A DNA stretch of 64,000 nt from Shewanella psychrophila (GTDB taxonomy: Bacteria > Pseudomonadota > Gammaproteobacteria > Enterobacterales > Shewanellaceae): contig NZ_CP014782.1 in assembly GCF_002005305.1 (NCBI RefSeq), positions 5,766,001-5,830,000 of the forward strand, written 5' to 3'. A model generated the notes under the pieces. The model had not been told where the DNA came from and made no database searches. It saw only the letters and a program-made list of their open reading frames with translations. The position numbers and the translations under genes were made by a program. Shown piece after piece: positions 8,658-17,512 of the stretch. How positions within the stretch are numbered: the first letter of the stretch is position 1; each line of letters starts with the position of its first letter.

Positions 8658-9683
8658 CTAGAGATTCATATTTTTTCTTGCCTGTTCAATAACTTCTATT
8701 CCCGCACCTTGCTTATGAGCATTCTCACTAATATAACGTCTCCAGGCTCTGGAACCTGGCTCTCCTTGAAACATACCAGTCATATGACGAGTGATATGGT
8801 TTAATCTGCCACCTTCAACAAGATGTTTCTCTATATAAGGAATAAACTTCTCTAAAACAGCATCTCGACTCAGTACAGGTTTATCGCTACTGCAGAGTAG
8901 TTGATCGACCTCAGCCAATATATAGGGGTTTTGATATGCTTCTCGCCCCACCATAACGCCATCTATATGCAGCAGATGCTCACGACATTCGTCGAGTGTT
9001 TTAACACCACCATTGATGGACATATGCAGCTCAGGATAATCCTTCTTCAGCCGGTACACACGCTGGTAATCCAATGGAGGGATCTCACGATTCTGTTTAG
9101 GACTTAACCCCTGTAACCAAGCCTTTCTGGCGTGGACAATAAAAGTGTCACATCCCACAGCACTGACAGTGTCGACAAACTCAGACAGAAACTCATAACT
9201 GTCCTGCTCATCGATACCGATACGAGTCTTAACGGTCACAGGGATATCCACGACTTGCTTCATCGCAGTGACGCACTCAGCTACCAATTTAGGTTCTGCC
9301 ATAAGGCAAGCACCGAAGCGGCCACTTTGAACCCGATCCGAAGGACAGCCAACATTCAAATTTATCTCATCATAGCCACGTTCAACTGCCAGCTTAGCGC
9401 AAGTTGCCAAGTCCTGTGGATTTGAGCCACCTAACTGCAATGCTAATGGGTTCTCTTCACTGTTATACGCCAGATAATCACCCTTACCGTGGATAATAGC
9501 CCCAGTGGTCACCATTTCAGTGTATAGCAATAATTCGGCAGACATTATTCGAGCTAGATAGCGATAATGACGATCCGTCCAATCCAGCATGGGTGCTATA
9601 GAAAACGTGCGATCAAGTGGTTTTACGGCCAACCCTCTAGTACTATGAGCTTCAGCGCTTACTGTGACTTTTTTAGATTTCAT
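8658..9683 (-). CDS. dusA: tRNA-dihydrouridine synthase A, phage-host hybrid gene
   Basis: A 341-residue FMN enzyme that reduces uridine to dihydrouridine in tRNA D-loops. Visible features are the start of the barrel (RTFSIAPMLDWTDRHYR), LQLGGSNP, the catalytic-Cys motif NLNVGCPSDRVQ, and VMVGREAYQNPY for flavin phosphate binding. The prophage attL core lies at codons for APMLDW, so everything upstream (residues 1 to about 31, from about 9591 to 9683) and the promoter are phage DNA, and the rest is host DNA. The displaced host start lies beyond attR. The hybrid frame is intact. Confidence 0.93.
   Translation of the reverse strand: MKSKKVTVSAEAHSTRGLAVKPLDRTFSIAPMLDWTDRHYRYLARIMSAELLLYTEMVTTGAIIHGKGDYLAYNSEENPLALQLGGSNPQDLATCAKLAVERGYDEINLNVGCPSDRVQSGRFGACLMAEPKLVAECVTAMKQVVDIPVTVKTRIGIDEQDSYEFLSEFVDTVSAVGCDTFIVHARKAWLQGLSPKQNREIPPLDYQRVYRLKKDYPELHMSINGGVKTLDECREHLLHIDGVMVGREAYQNPYILAEVDQLLCSSDKPVLSRDAVLEKFIPYIEKHLVEGGRLNHITRHMTGMFQGEPGSRAWRRYISENAHKQGAGIEVIEQARKNMNL
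9579..9590. other. attL core in dusA
   Basis: CCAATCCAGCAT is identical to 52188-52199. Homology to dusA continues on both sides with synonymous-type differences, as expected where a phage carries its own copy of the target gene's 5' end. Confidence 0.88.
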
Positions 9684-9728
9684 ATTTTGAGTTATTTCTA
9701 TACGTTTTTGTGTATTTTTCTGTTATCA

Positions 9729-9750
9729 GGTACCCTGTGAGGCACCCACA
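9729..9750. other. Putative integrase arm-type site, left
   Basis: GGTACCCTGTGAGGCACCCA here resembles GGTACCCTATAGGCACCCA at 52122-52140. It lies in the 88-bp gap between dusA and the divergent integrase. Shared motifs at both prophage ends suggest integrase arm binding; this is inferred from the repeat alone. Confidence 0.5.
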
Positions 9751-9771
9751 AAAATAGGACGGATACCTAAA

Positions 9772-10866
9772 ATGGCTTTTTATAGAGTTGAACCGAGAGT
9801 AAGAGCAGATGGTACCACTCGCTATAAATGCACAGTCAGAGTTAAGCAAAAAGGCAAGATAGTATACAGCGACTATAGGACCTTTACAAAGAATGCAGCA
9901 GCTGATGCTTGGGGCAAACAACGAGTAGCAGAACTGGAACGCTCTGGGCTCCCGAACTTGAGCCCCTCAAGTACTCCATTATTTGAGCTAATTAATAAAT
10001 ATCTTAGCGATCCTCATGTACAACTTGGCAGAACTAAAAAATATGTCTTAGAAATGTTAGCAGACAGTGATCTGGGCAGGATTAATATTTCTGATATTAA
10101 ACCTCACCATATTGTTAAACACTGTAAACAACGCAGAGAAGCTGGCGCAGGTCCTTCTACTGTATCTCATGATATAAGCTATCTTAGATGGGCCTTAAAA
10201 ATGGCAAAGCCTTCCTATGGATATGAGTCATCTGAACTACCTGTGATTGAATCCTATCCTGCACTTCATGATCAAAACTTAATAGGTAAATCAGAACGCC
10301 GTTCAAGAAGGCCAACCAGTGAGGAAATAGAAAAGCTAAAAGTAGGCTTAAAACTCAGAATGGACCAAAGAGCTTCCAGCGGGATCCCTTACATTGATTT
10401 GCTCGAGTTTTCTATTCTCAGCTGCATGCGAATCGGTGAAGTTTGTCGAATTAGGTGGGATGACGTTGATGATGAACAAAAAGCCGTTATGGTTCGTGAT
10501 AGAAAAGACCCACGTAAGAAATCTGGTAATCATATGATTGTTCCCTTATTAGGAGGGTCATGGGAAATCCTGCAAAGACAGAAAAAAACAGATGAAAAGG
10601 TATTTCCTTACAATGAGCGTTCAGTAACAGCAGGGTTTCAGAGAGTGCGAAATGATCTAGGGATTATTGATCTTCGTTATCATGACCTGCGGCGGGAGGG
10701 AGCAAGCCGGTTGTTTGAAAAGGGATACACTATCGATGAGGTGGCTCAAGTAACTGGCCATAGAAATATCAATACTCTATGGCAAGTTTACACCGAGCTT
10801 TTTCCTAAGAGGTTGCATGATAAAGAAAAAAAACAGAAGCATTTGGAGTCTTCTAATCAGAGTTAA
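9772..10866 (+). CDS. int: Phage tyrosine integrase (dusA-targeting)
   Basis: A 364-residue tyrosine recombinase. The catalytic residues are visible: R220 in SCMRIGEVCRIRW, the basic region near K249-K250, H304-x-x-R307 in YHDLRREG, H330 in VTGHRN, and the nucleophile Y340 in LWQVYTELF. An N-terminal arm-binding part and a SAM-like core-binding part (about 70-160) precede it. AGGACGG precedes the ATG. Its position beside the 5' end of dusA and divergent from it fits the known group of integrases that target dusA. It would catalyse attP x attB recombination and, with an excisionase I did not identify, excision. Confidence 0.93.
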   Translation: MAFYRVEPRVRADGTTRYKCTVRVKQKGKIVYSDYRTFTKNAAADAWGKQRVAELERSGLPNLSPSSTPLFELINKYLSDPHVQLGRTKKYVLEMLADSDLGRINISDIKPHHIVKHCKQRREAGAGPSTVSHDISYLRWALKMAKPSYGYESSELPVIESYPALHDQNLIGKSERRSRRPTSEEIEKLKVGLKLRMDQRASSGIPYIDLLEFSILSCMRIGEVCRIRWDDVDDEQKAVMVRDRKDPRKKSGNHMIVPLLGGSWEILQRQKKTDEKVFPYNERSVTAGFQRVRNDLGIIDLRYHDLRREGASRLFEKGYTIDEVAQVTGHRNINTLWQVYTELFPKRLHDKEKKQKHLESSNQS

Positions 10867-10897
10867 CCAAACTGACTTGGTCACAGCCCAATGCTAT

Positions 10898-11329
10898 TTA
10901 CCTAAACTCTGTTCTTAGCTGGGCTATTTGTCTATCTATAGTCGAAACTAGTGTCTCTGCTTGCTGACTAACGGCACTCATCTCTTGAGCCAAACTTTGT
11001 TGCCAAGTTGCACCAGCTAGATTATTCATCGCCCAACGACGACTGTTCTTGAGCTCGCTCAAGCGACGATCACGTTGGTCTAAAGCTTTTTTCCGCTGCC
11101 TCTCTAGACTAGAAATATCACGCTCTACTTGCTGGTTGTTAATATAGCTTTGGATATTTTTCTTATCTACTTTATGGCTGTTTTCAACTGTACTGCCGAC
11201 ATGACTCAAATCTAGGGCTTCAGTAGCATCACCACATGGATCGGCCTGATAAACGCCGTCTGAACATTTGTAGACTTCACTAATAGCCATCCCTGGTACC
11301 AGTAAAGCAAAAATCATTAAATATCTCAT
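10898..11329 (-). CDS. DUF4124-like exported protein
   Basis: 143 residues with a signal peptide (MRYLMIFALLVPGMAIS) followed by the short Cys pair pattern EVYKCSDGVYQADPCG typical of DUF4124, then a long helical, basic coiled-coil segment. It is the last gene of the leftward late operon, convergent with the integrase. Such exported proteins are common passengers at the end of tail operons. The role is unknown. Confidence 0.65.
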   Translation of the reverse strand: MRYLMIFALLVPGMAISEVYKCSDGVYQADPCGDATEALDLSHVGSTVENSHKVDKKNIQSYINNQQVERDISSLERQRKKALDQRDRRLSELKNSRRWAMNNLAGATWQQSLAQEMSAVSQQAETLVSTIDRQIAQLRTEFR

Positions 11330-11353
11330 AAACTTCCTCCTTGAGCCTCGATT

Positions 11354-11566
11354 CTACACCTCTATGGATGAGTGAGGCAAGGTTGCGGCGACACCTAAAA
11401 TTCTCCCCTCTTGCACATAAACCCAAGTATTAATATTACCTGTGCCTATCGCGTTAATACTGCCACCACTGGCGCTGCTGACTGTTAAGGTTCCATCGAT
11501 ATTCACTTTAGTCACCTTCATTATCTGCCTTGGATTATTAAAGGTTTTCTTTATTTGCTTAAACAT
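11354..11566 (-). CDS. Small phage tail-region protein
   Basis: 70 residues, predicted mainly beta-strand (KVTKVNIDGTLTVSSASGG, NTWVYVQEGRILGVAAT). It starts 4 bp after the 613-residue tail protein gene and is followed 24 bp later by the DUF4124 gene, so it belongs to the late operon. No family recognised; a tail-tip accessory protein is plausible from position only. Confidence 0.55.
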   Translation of the reverse strand: MFKQIKKTFNNPRQIMKVTKVNIDGTLTVSSASGGSINAIGTGNINTWVYVQEGRILGVAATLPHSSIEV

Positions 11567-11570
11567 GTGG

Positions 11571-13412
11571 TCACTCCAAAGACTCTATGACTGTGATAGC
11601 TTGCTCAATAGATACCTCACCCAGCTCTGACACGTTGACGCTAATGTTAACGCTATCACAAACACTCTTAAACAAACTGGCACCATCACGAACGCCAACC
11701 AACATCCCCACCGTTAGTGGCGGAAGGTCAGCCATGATAGGTAAAATGATATCATGGATCCGCTTTGTGCCCGTATCGGCAAGCGCTACTGTTCCTGCCG
11801 TTCTTGCCGCTTGGTTATCGACAATTAGCTGAGCACTAATATCTGAGGCATTAACATTGCCTAAGGTCCCTGCTCGCTTAACTTGACAGCTAACGCCTTG
11901 TTGCTCGCCTCGGATCCACACACTATTACAAAGTACCTGGCGCGTTTCTCTCATTGAATGAGAAAGGATCACCGCTTCATGCACTGTAATATCAGGGTTG
12001 GCGCCCGACATAAGCCAAGGCACCGTTGGCCAGCGTGGAACGACTGTTAAAGTCTGAGTGGCATCATCACTCAGCACCATACAACCTACTTGCTCGGCGG
12101 CATCATTTATCGCCTCTAGCGGAGATTTCCCAGAGGTAGAATATGCCCCAGCCGGTACAGTGAAATCTATAAGGCCAACGAGACTAATTGACCAAGGTGA
12201 AAATTGGATCAAGTCGCTCAGTATCCCCGCAAAAGAGCGACCTGTGCCATTGGTGTAGCTAACTGGTAACTCATAAGGCGTGGCAAGTTCGGCGCTGCGG
12301 CTACGACCATTAGCAGAAAAAGTATGAGATCCAAACAACTTGCTCTCTGCCTTTTCTTCACAAATAAAATAAAAGTCATAGCCATTTAGGCTTAACTTCA
12401 ATAGCTGGTTTTCTGCATTTTCGGCATCGATACGGCTGCTAAAGCCAATACTAACCGATTGTGAAAACTGGCCACGGCTATGGTTTAGGCTCACGCTATT
12501 GATCACTATTCGCTTACTATCACTCACTCTTATGCAATCGATAGTTGGTTGCATGATATAAGCTCTCCGGAGTTGTGGCTCTATGGGGACTTCAAAATCT
12601 ATCGGGGGTAAACTTGGGTTTGCATCGATAAGACCACCGCCATCATCGTACTCACACACCATTGGTGATTTAACGAAGCGCAAAGCGATTGGAGATGATG
12701 AGTCAGTCCAAGGCTTAGAAAAGCGCATGCTTACCTTTCCAACGGGAGGTCTATAGTCATCGCTACATTGCCACGATGATTTATGCGGCCCCCACGTTAG
12801 ATAATTAGAAACATCAATTACAGCAGAGGTATTAAAACTCAGCTCATGTTGAGCCTGTGCCTTATCGAGTGTTTCCCATGCAGGGATAAACTGAAAGGAC
12901 AAGGCCTCAAGATCTAACCAAGAAAAGGCCTGACGAACCACATAAGCTAACCCTTGGCGGTAAGCGATAGCAGTCACCCTCTCTTGTGTTTTAATCCCGC
13001 CCCATGGTGTTGAAAAGCGTTTAAAGTAGGCTGAGGCACTAGACCAGACACTGGCAACGGCTATCATGTGAGCAGACGGAATATCCCAAACAAAGCTAAA
13101 ACAATGTTGCTTTGCTGGCTCTGACAACCAATTAAGCCCCTTGTTCGCCTCAAGTTTAACGTTCTTATAGCTCAGCCTCTGGTGAGACTCAGTGACAAGA
13201 GGACTCACCCACACAGCCGAAAATTGCCTGGTGATGCTATTCACTATCGGCGGCTCTGGATCTATCCCTCCCGTAAAGCTCAACTTTATCGGGCTAGTTG
13301 CATTAGGCCAAGGGGTGTCGAACCTGAGTTTTAAATCAATCCCCGAATCGAAGCGCAATGATATTGGGCTAACTACTTCACCGTTTTTTTTAGTTGTGAA
13401 ACTGAGTTTCAT
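11571..13412 (-). CDS. Phage tail tip/hub protein
   Basis: 613 residues, beta-rich, without signal or membrane segments. The first half holds three related strand motifs (SPISLRFDSG, SPIKLSFTGG, SPIALRFVKS) and paired stretches such as RFDTPWPNATSP and RFSKPWTDSSSP, indicating internal duplication. The second half (GISLVG to the end) has the feel of a tail hub domain, with an EAINDAAEQVGC stretch seen in hub-type tail proteins. It is the largest gene after the 804-residue protein in the tail-tip segment and its start overlaps the preceding stop by one base. Hub assignment is inference. Confidence 0.55.
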   Translation of the reverse strand: MKLSFTTKKNGEVVSPISLRFDSGIDLKLRFDTPWPNATSPIKLSFTGGIDPEPPIVNSITRQFSAVWVSPLVTESHQRLSYKNVKLEANKGLNWLSEPAKQHCFSFVWDIPSAHMIAVASVWSSASAYFKRFSTPWGGIKTQERVTAIAYRQGLAYVVRQAFSWLDLEALSFQFIPAWETLDKAQAQHELSFNTSAVIDVSNYLTWGPHKSSWQCSDDYRPPVGKVSMRFSKPWTDSSSPIALRFVKSPMVCEYDDGGGLIDANPSLPPIDFEVPIEPQLRRAYIMQPTIDCIRVSDSKRIVINSVSLNHSRGQFSQSVSIGFSSRIDAENAENQLLKLSLNGYDFYFICEEKAESKLFGSHTFSANGRSRSAELATPYELPVSYTNGTGRSFAGILSDLIQFSPWSISLVGLIDFTVPAGAYSTSGKSPLEAINDAAEQVGCMVLSDDATQTLTVVPRWPTVPWLMSGANPDITVHEAVILSHSMRETRQVLCNSVWIRGEQQGVSCQVKRAGTLGNVNASDISAQLIVDNQAARTAGTVALADTGTKRIHDIILPIMADLPPLTVGMLVGVRDGASLFKSVCDSVNISVNVSELGEVSIEQAITVIESLE

Positions 13413-13711
13413 TAAACGATTACCGTGAATGGGTCTATCTCTTGCAGCTTAACGCCATCCATACAAACAGCATTGTACTGACCATTATCATCGAGAATAA
13501 CAACGAGTATTTCATGCTTCTGAGCATATATTTGATTGAGGGCTAACTTTACTATGCCGCTTGAAGGAACGAGATGGTGATAAATTGTTTTAGCCGTATT
13601 TCGGTTAATTATCATAAACCTCTCTGCATTTAGATCAGCATCCAGTTCAAACAATGCTTGCTTAAAGTTATTGCTGGTATCAACAAGAACTTGATTTAAT
13701 TTGTTAATCAT
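13412..13711 (-). CDS. Small phage tail-region protein
   Basis: 99 residues, overlapping both neighbours (8 bp with the 329-residue gene, 1 bp with the 613-residue gene), so it is translationally coupled within the tail operon. Predicted beta-rich (IYHHLVPSSGIVKLAL, EILVVILDDNGQYNAV). No family recognised. Tight coupling between two tail genes argues for a structural or assembly role. Confidence 0.55.
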   Translation of the reverse strand: MINKLNQVLVDTSNNFKQALFELDADLNAERFMIINRNTAKTIYHHLVPSSGIVKLALNQIYAQKHEILVVILDDNGQYNAVCMDGVKLQEIDPFTVIV

Positions 13712-14693
13712 ACCAAGACTCCATATTTACCCAATAATTACAGCCACCATTATGGCCGGAATGTATCAACCAATGCTCTTGCCCTCCAATCATTGAGGTT
13801 TGAGGCCATAATTGATCTGAATACCTTGGGGCTTGAGTTTGTATAAATCCAGCCATTTGGCCTCGATAAGCGGGGTGTAGAGAACTGTCACCAATGCGAG
13901 TCCCTTCCGAATCGGCATTGATCCCTGTAGTACCTGAAACTGAATAACCATCTATAGCAATCAATGGTCTGCTATACACTCTAAATTCAGAGGGGACACC
14001 GTTTACGGTTGTCGTTGGTGCTGTAATAAATTGGCTTAATAATTCCATTACCTTTCCATTGCTAGTACCGTTGCTCTCGTGCATAAATCCAATGGAAGCA
14101 ACTGGGCTTAAAAACGCCAAACTTAAAGACCAAGAAGGAGTGTGTTGGTTACCGCTGGCTCCATAAGATAAAAGAGTAAAACGATTTAAGTCATTAGGTA
14201 CAAACGAATCGATATCACCACAAAAAAACGCTATATGGCCACTTGTACCCATTTTCATTGTGAGCTTAGTATCATAAATCGCAAACAGATAAAAACCTGC
14301 GCTAGTGCCTATCAAGCACCATTTAGTGATGCGAGAATTTCCACCAAAAGGGTATGTATTACCAGCACAACTTATTGCAGTCCAATCTGGGTCATAGTCG
14401 GTCAGTAATGGTGCTGTTTGTAAATATACAGTCCCACCAACGGGATCCGCCCCCGTCTTGCATTTTATCTGGACATAAGAACCGCTAGCCTCTGCCGATG
14501 AATTTCTAAAGACAGCCTTTAAACCATCAGGGCTCACAAATGGCATTGTCCACCCAAGCGATGCTTTAGCACCATAACCATCAACGAGGCATTTCTTTAT
14601 AATATCGATGTAATGTGATGGCTTAACCTGGCTATTTGGTAATTGCGGCGCACCGGGATCGTCCCAGCGATATACAGTTACTGGTAATGGCAT
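13704..14693 (-). CDS. Phage virion (tail-tip) protein
   Basis: 329 residues starting MPLPVTVYRWDDPGAPQL. It is rich in Gly, Ser, Thr and aromatics, with no signal or membrane helix, consistent with an extracellular beta-structured virion protein. The opening VYRWDDPGAPQ pattern is one I associate with tail-region proteins of transposable and lambda-like siphophages, without a defined function. It sits between the 804-residue and 99-residue tail genes. Confidence 0.55.
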   Translation of the reverse strand: MPLPVTVYRWDDPGAPQLPNSQVKPSHYIDIIKKCLVDGYGAKASLGWTMPFVSPDGLKAVFRNSSAEASGSYVQIKCKTGADPVGGTVYLQTAPLLTDYDPDWTAISCAGNTYPFGGNSRITKWCLIGTSAGFYLFAIYDTKLTMKMGTSGHIAFFCGDIDSFVPNDLNRFTLLSYGASGNQHTPSWSLSLAFLSPVASIGFMHESNGTSNGKVMELLSQFITAPTTTVNGVPSEFRVYSRPLIAIDGYSVSGTTGINADSEGTRIGDSSLHPAYRGQMAGFIQTQAPRYSDQLWPQTSMIGGQEHWLIHSGHNGGCNYWVNMESWYD

Positions 14694-14718
14694 AATTTTG
14701 TTCCTATATTAAATGGGG

Positions 14719-17133
14719 TTAGGCTTCGTTACCGCGATAAACAAGAGTGGTTTGGTCTTTAGTGACTACGCTATGGCCCGACTCGACCACTCGAATCGGC
14801 ATAATGCCACTGCCTGCAGCAACGCTCTTAAACCTCACCGCTTCACCTGGTACCCAGCCACCACCGAATGCCTCTTTAGGTATCGTGAGGTAAGGCTTAC
14901 CCGCTAAGGGGTTTTGCGGGGTGAAATTGTTGAGAGTGTCACCCGAGGCAATAAAACCGACCCGGCGGCCAATAAAGTTAAAAGCAGTAGCTGAGGTAAA
15001 TTGGATCAGCCAATCCTCATTAATGGCGGCGTCATTAGTCACCACTATCGGATAATCAATGGTATTCATTGAAGCGGTGGCCCCTGCCCCGTCAACCTCC
15101 CAGTTATCACTCCACACGGCTAAATCTCGCACGTTCTCAATACGAGCCTGTTGATCCCCAAGTATCTGTACACTCGATACTGTGGCGCCAATTGGGTAAC
15201 TTCTCGATAGCGCTTTAGCTAACTGCAGTTGGCCAGACTCAACCGAGGTCACTAAGGCGCGTTCGCTTAAGGTATCGCTGATAATGAATGGCGCGGTGAA
15301 ACCAGTAAAATCGCTGTTTAATGTGACTACGCCTGTGGCCTTATCCACACTGTAATGATCTTTGGTACCCGTCCAAAGACTTGCCCCAAGCGAATCGGTG
15401 ATATCCACAAAATCAGCATCGGCTCTCACATTAACTTTGCCACCTGGTGCGGGAGAATTTACCGCCTGAAACTGCACATGCTGAATTGATATCGTTCCCC
15501 AAGGGTGAAAGATATCAACGAGTCCTTTTTCTGGCAGTCTTAAGGGGTTTAGCTTGTAGATCTCTGGGGGCGGTAATAAGTCCACCACTTCACTAATGTC
15601 ATAGCGCAAAGTGGATAATCTAACCGCTTGAGAAAAGCTGATATCAACAAATCTACCTGAGATAGAGCCGCTAATACTGGTACCAGTAATGACCCCAGCT
15701 TCATCACTACTCGCACTTAACAATGAACCTGTGACCGTTTCAACCTGCAGATAAAAACTAGTGAATAAAATAGCGTTGTAAGGGATAGAAAATTGTACCC
15801 CGGTATCTGACTCGCTACCGCCGACAAGCGCATGATAACTAAGGGAGCTAAACCCTTGCTCTAGAATAAAGGTACCATCACTATAATTTAAAATAGCGGC
15901 TCTATACTCAGAGCCATCACCTCTACGCACGTAAAGGCCATCTTCAAGCTCATAAAGTGGCTCAGAGTTAGAACCAATGGCCCAGTTAACGCGACCTGTG
16001 AACGTTCCTCTGATAATGTCTTTCTCTGCAGGGAATGGTTCCGCATAATAGTGAACAGCATATCGAATACTTGAAATATAGCTCACGGTAACTGCTGTAT
16101 TGATATCAGGTTTACGCGATAAAGTGGCACTGATCTCATTGTTAGCCACGGTAATAATGGCGTCTGCACCACTATACAATTTCCCATTAGCGGTATATTG
16201 AATCTCTGGCACAAAATCAACAGTAGCAAGATCACTTTGCAACACATCAGTCACAGAGAAAAGGTAAGTTTGAGCGCTGGTTGCGACTTGGGTAAGCGTT
16301 TTTTTAACCAGATCTGCACCATTGGTACTCAAAGATAATCCGGGGTGGCTAACTAAACTGCTCACAGTCGGCAATAAGCCTTGTACTGTCTCTTCAACCT
16401 TTAATATTTGGCCTACGCTGGCCTCTGCCAACTTACTAACCCCATGGTATTTAACTTGCGAGGTGCGGTTAATCATTCTCAGCACAGTGCATTGTGTATC
16501 GTTGTTGATAACCACATCACTATCGGGAGTAGCAAACGGGATCCCTGGTTCAAAAGCAATCATGCCACGACTTGAATTTTGACCACCTTGAGTCACTTGA
16601 GCGTAGTGCGTTAAGCGTGGCCAGTTACCATCCTCATTGCCACCATATTCGACACTGATAGCGATAATGTCACCCGCTCTAAGATAAACATATTGTGGTT
16701 CGTTACCAGCGTAATCCCAGCGTTCTAGGTTGGCAGTGCTAAAAGCATTTTGATACTGCAGAAACCCCGACATTCCCGCTCTGAGCTTTTGCCCGGCAAC
16801 AACATCACTCTCGAGCATTTCACGCATATCTGATAATTTCGCGGCATCCGTCATACCGCTAGACTCAGCGAGTAACATAGTCACTAATGGATCACTTGGG
16901 GGCTCAGAGAAAAACACATGAGCATCGAGTAAAGTTTCTGTGCCTGGTGTATCTAAACTTGGATAACACTTAACAATGTCGATTGCACTTTGAGCATGAT
17001 CAATATCAGAGATAGGCAGGAACAGATCATTAACCTTACCATTGGTCACTTCATTTCTGGTTCTTAGTCCACCCGCATTATCATCGTTGCCTAAGCGTTC
17101 GGGCTTAAAGAGCTTTAAATCATTTCTATTCAT
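14719..17133 (-). CDS. Large phage tail protein, function unassigned
   Basis: 804 residues, mostly predicted beta structure, no signal peptide. It contains long Thr/Ser/Val-rich repeats of strand-turn pattern (VITGTSISGSISGRFVDIS) typical of tail-tip or fibre proteins. It follows the 123-residue gene by 7 bp in the late operon, in the slot after the tape measure where siphophages encode baseplate or tail-tip proteins. I do not recognise a catalytic or receptor-binding motif. Host adsorption or tip assembly is the likely role, by position. Confidence 0.6.
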   Translation of the reverse strand: MNRNDLKLFKPERLGNDDNAGGLRTRNEVTNGKVNDLFLPISDIDHAQSAIDIVKCYPSLDTPGTETLLDAHVFFSEPPSDPLVTMLLAESSGMTDAAKLSDMREMLESDVVAGQKLRAGMSGFLQYQNAFSTANLERWDYAGNEPQYVYLRAGDIIAISVEYGGNEDGNWPRLTHYAQVTQGGQNSSRGMIAFEPGIPFATPDSDVVINNDTQCTVLRMINRTSQVKYHGVSKLAEASVGQILKVEETVQGLLPTVSSLVSHPGLSLSTNGADLVKKTLTQVATSAQTYLFSVTDVLQSDLATVDFVPEIQYTANGKLYSGADAIITVANNEISATLSRKPDINTAVTVSYISSIRYAVHYYAEPFPAEKDIIRGTFTGRVNWAIGSNSEPLYELEDGLYVRRGDGSEYRAAILNYSDGTFILEQGFSSLSYHALVGGSESDTGVQFSIPYNAILFTSFYLQVETVTGSLLSASSDEAGVITGTSISGSISGRFVDISFSQAVRLSTLRYDISEVVDLLPPPEIYKLNPLRLPEKGLVDIFHPWGTISIQHVQFQAVNSPAPGGKVNVRADADFVDITDSLGASLWTGTKDHYSVDKATGVVTLNSDFTGFTAPFIISDTLSERALVTSVESGQLQLAKALSRSYPIGATVSSVQILGDQQARIENVRDLAVWSDNWEVDGAGATASMNTIDYPIVVTNDAAINEDWLIQFTSATAFNFIGRRVGFIASGDTLNNFTPQNPLAGKPYLTIPKEAFGGGWVPGEAVRFKSVAAGSGIMPIRVVESGHSVVTKDQTTLVYRGNEA

Positions 17134-17140
17134 AGGGTGC

Positions 17141-17512
17141 CTACACGGTTAAGAATCGAAAAGTCGCATCGGTTAAATCTTCATGACCGCCAAATTCCTC
17201 AAAAAGGTTGGTGCCCGTGACAGCGGCGCCTTGGGAGTGGTCCCAAATCACTTGGAAGCTTTGGCCATCGATAACTAAAGTAAATTCGATGAAGCTAAGA
17301 AAGCTGTGCTGTTGAACCTCTTCAAACTCAGTTCTGGTTATCCAAGTATCTGAAGTGCCAAGCACGATGGTTAGCCCTGCAGCAATTGGGACTTGATTGA
17401 TATGAGGAGCCCCATTAAGTGCGCGAGTCATACTAGTAGCGACTCTCTTTTGCTTATCCCTGTTAAGCCATAACAAGGGCTCTGAGAGAGTTATGGTGTC
17501 TATCTCGGTCAT
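17141..17512 (-). CDS. Phage tail-associated protein (tape-measure neighbour)
   Basis: 123 residues, beginning MTEIDTITLSEPLLWLNRDK, predicted alpha/beta without membrane segments. Its start codon overlaps the tape-measure stop by one base. The position directly after the tape measure is where siphophages encode distal tail or minor tail proteins. No family recognised. Confidence 0.6.
   Translation of the reverse strand: MTEIDTITLSEPLLWLNRDKQKRVATSMTRALNGAPHINQVPIAAGLTIVLGTSDTWITRTEFEEVQQHSFLSFIEFTLVIDGQSFQVIWDHSQGAAVTGTNLFEEFGGHEDLTDATFRFLTV

Noticed and set aside
9673..9921. Reverse-strand frame overlapping the integrase start
   Set aside because: Antisense to the conserved integrase N-terminus, and it would conflict with the dusA start region.
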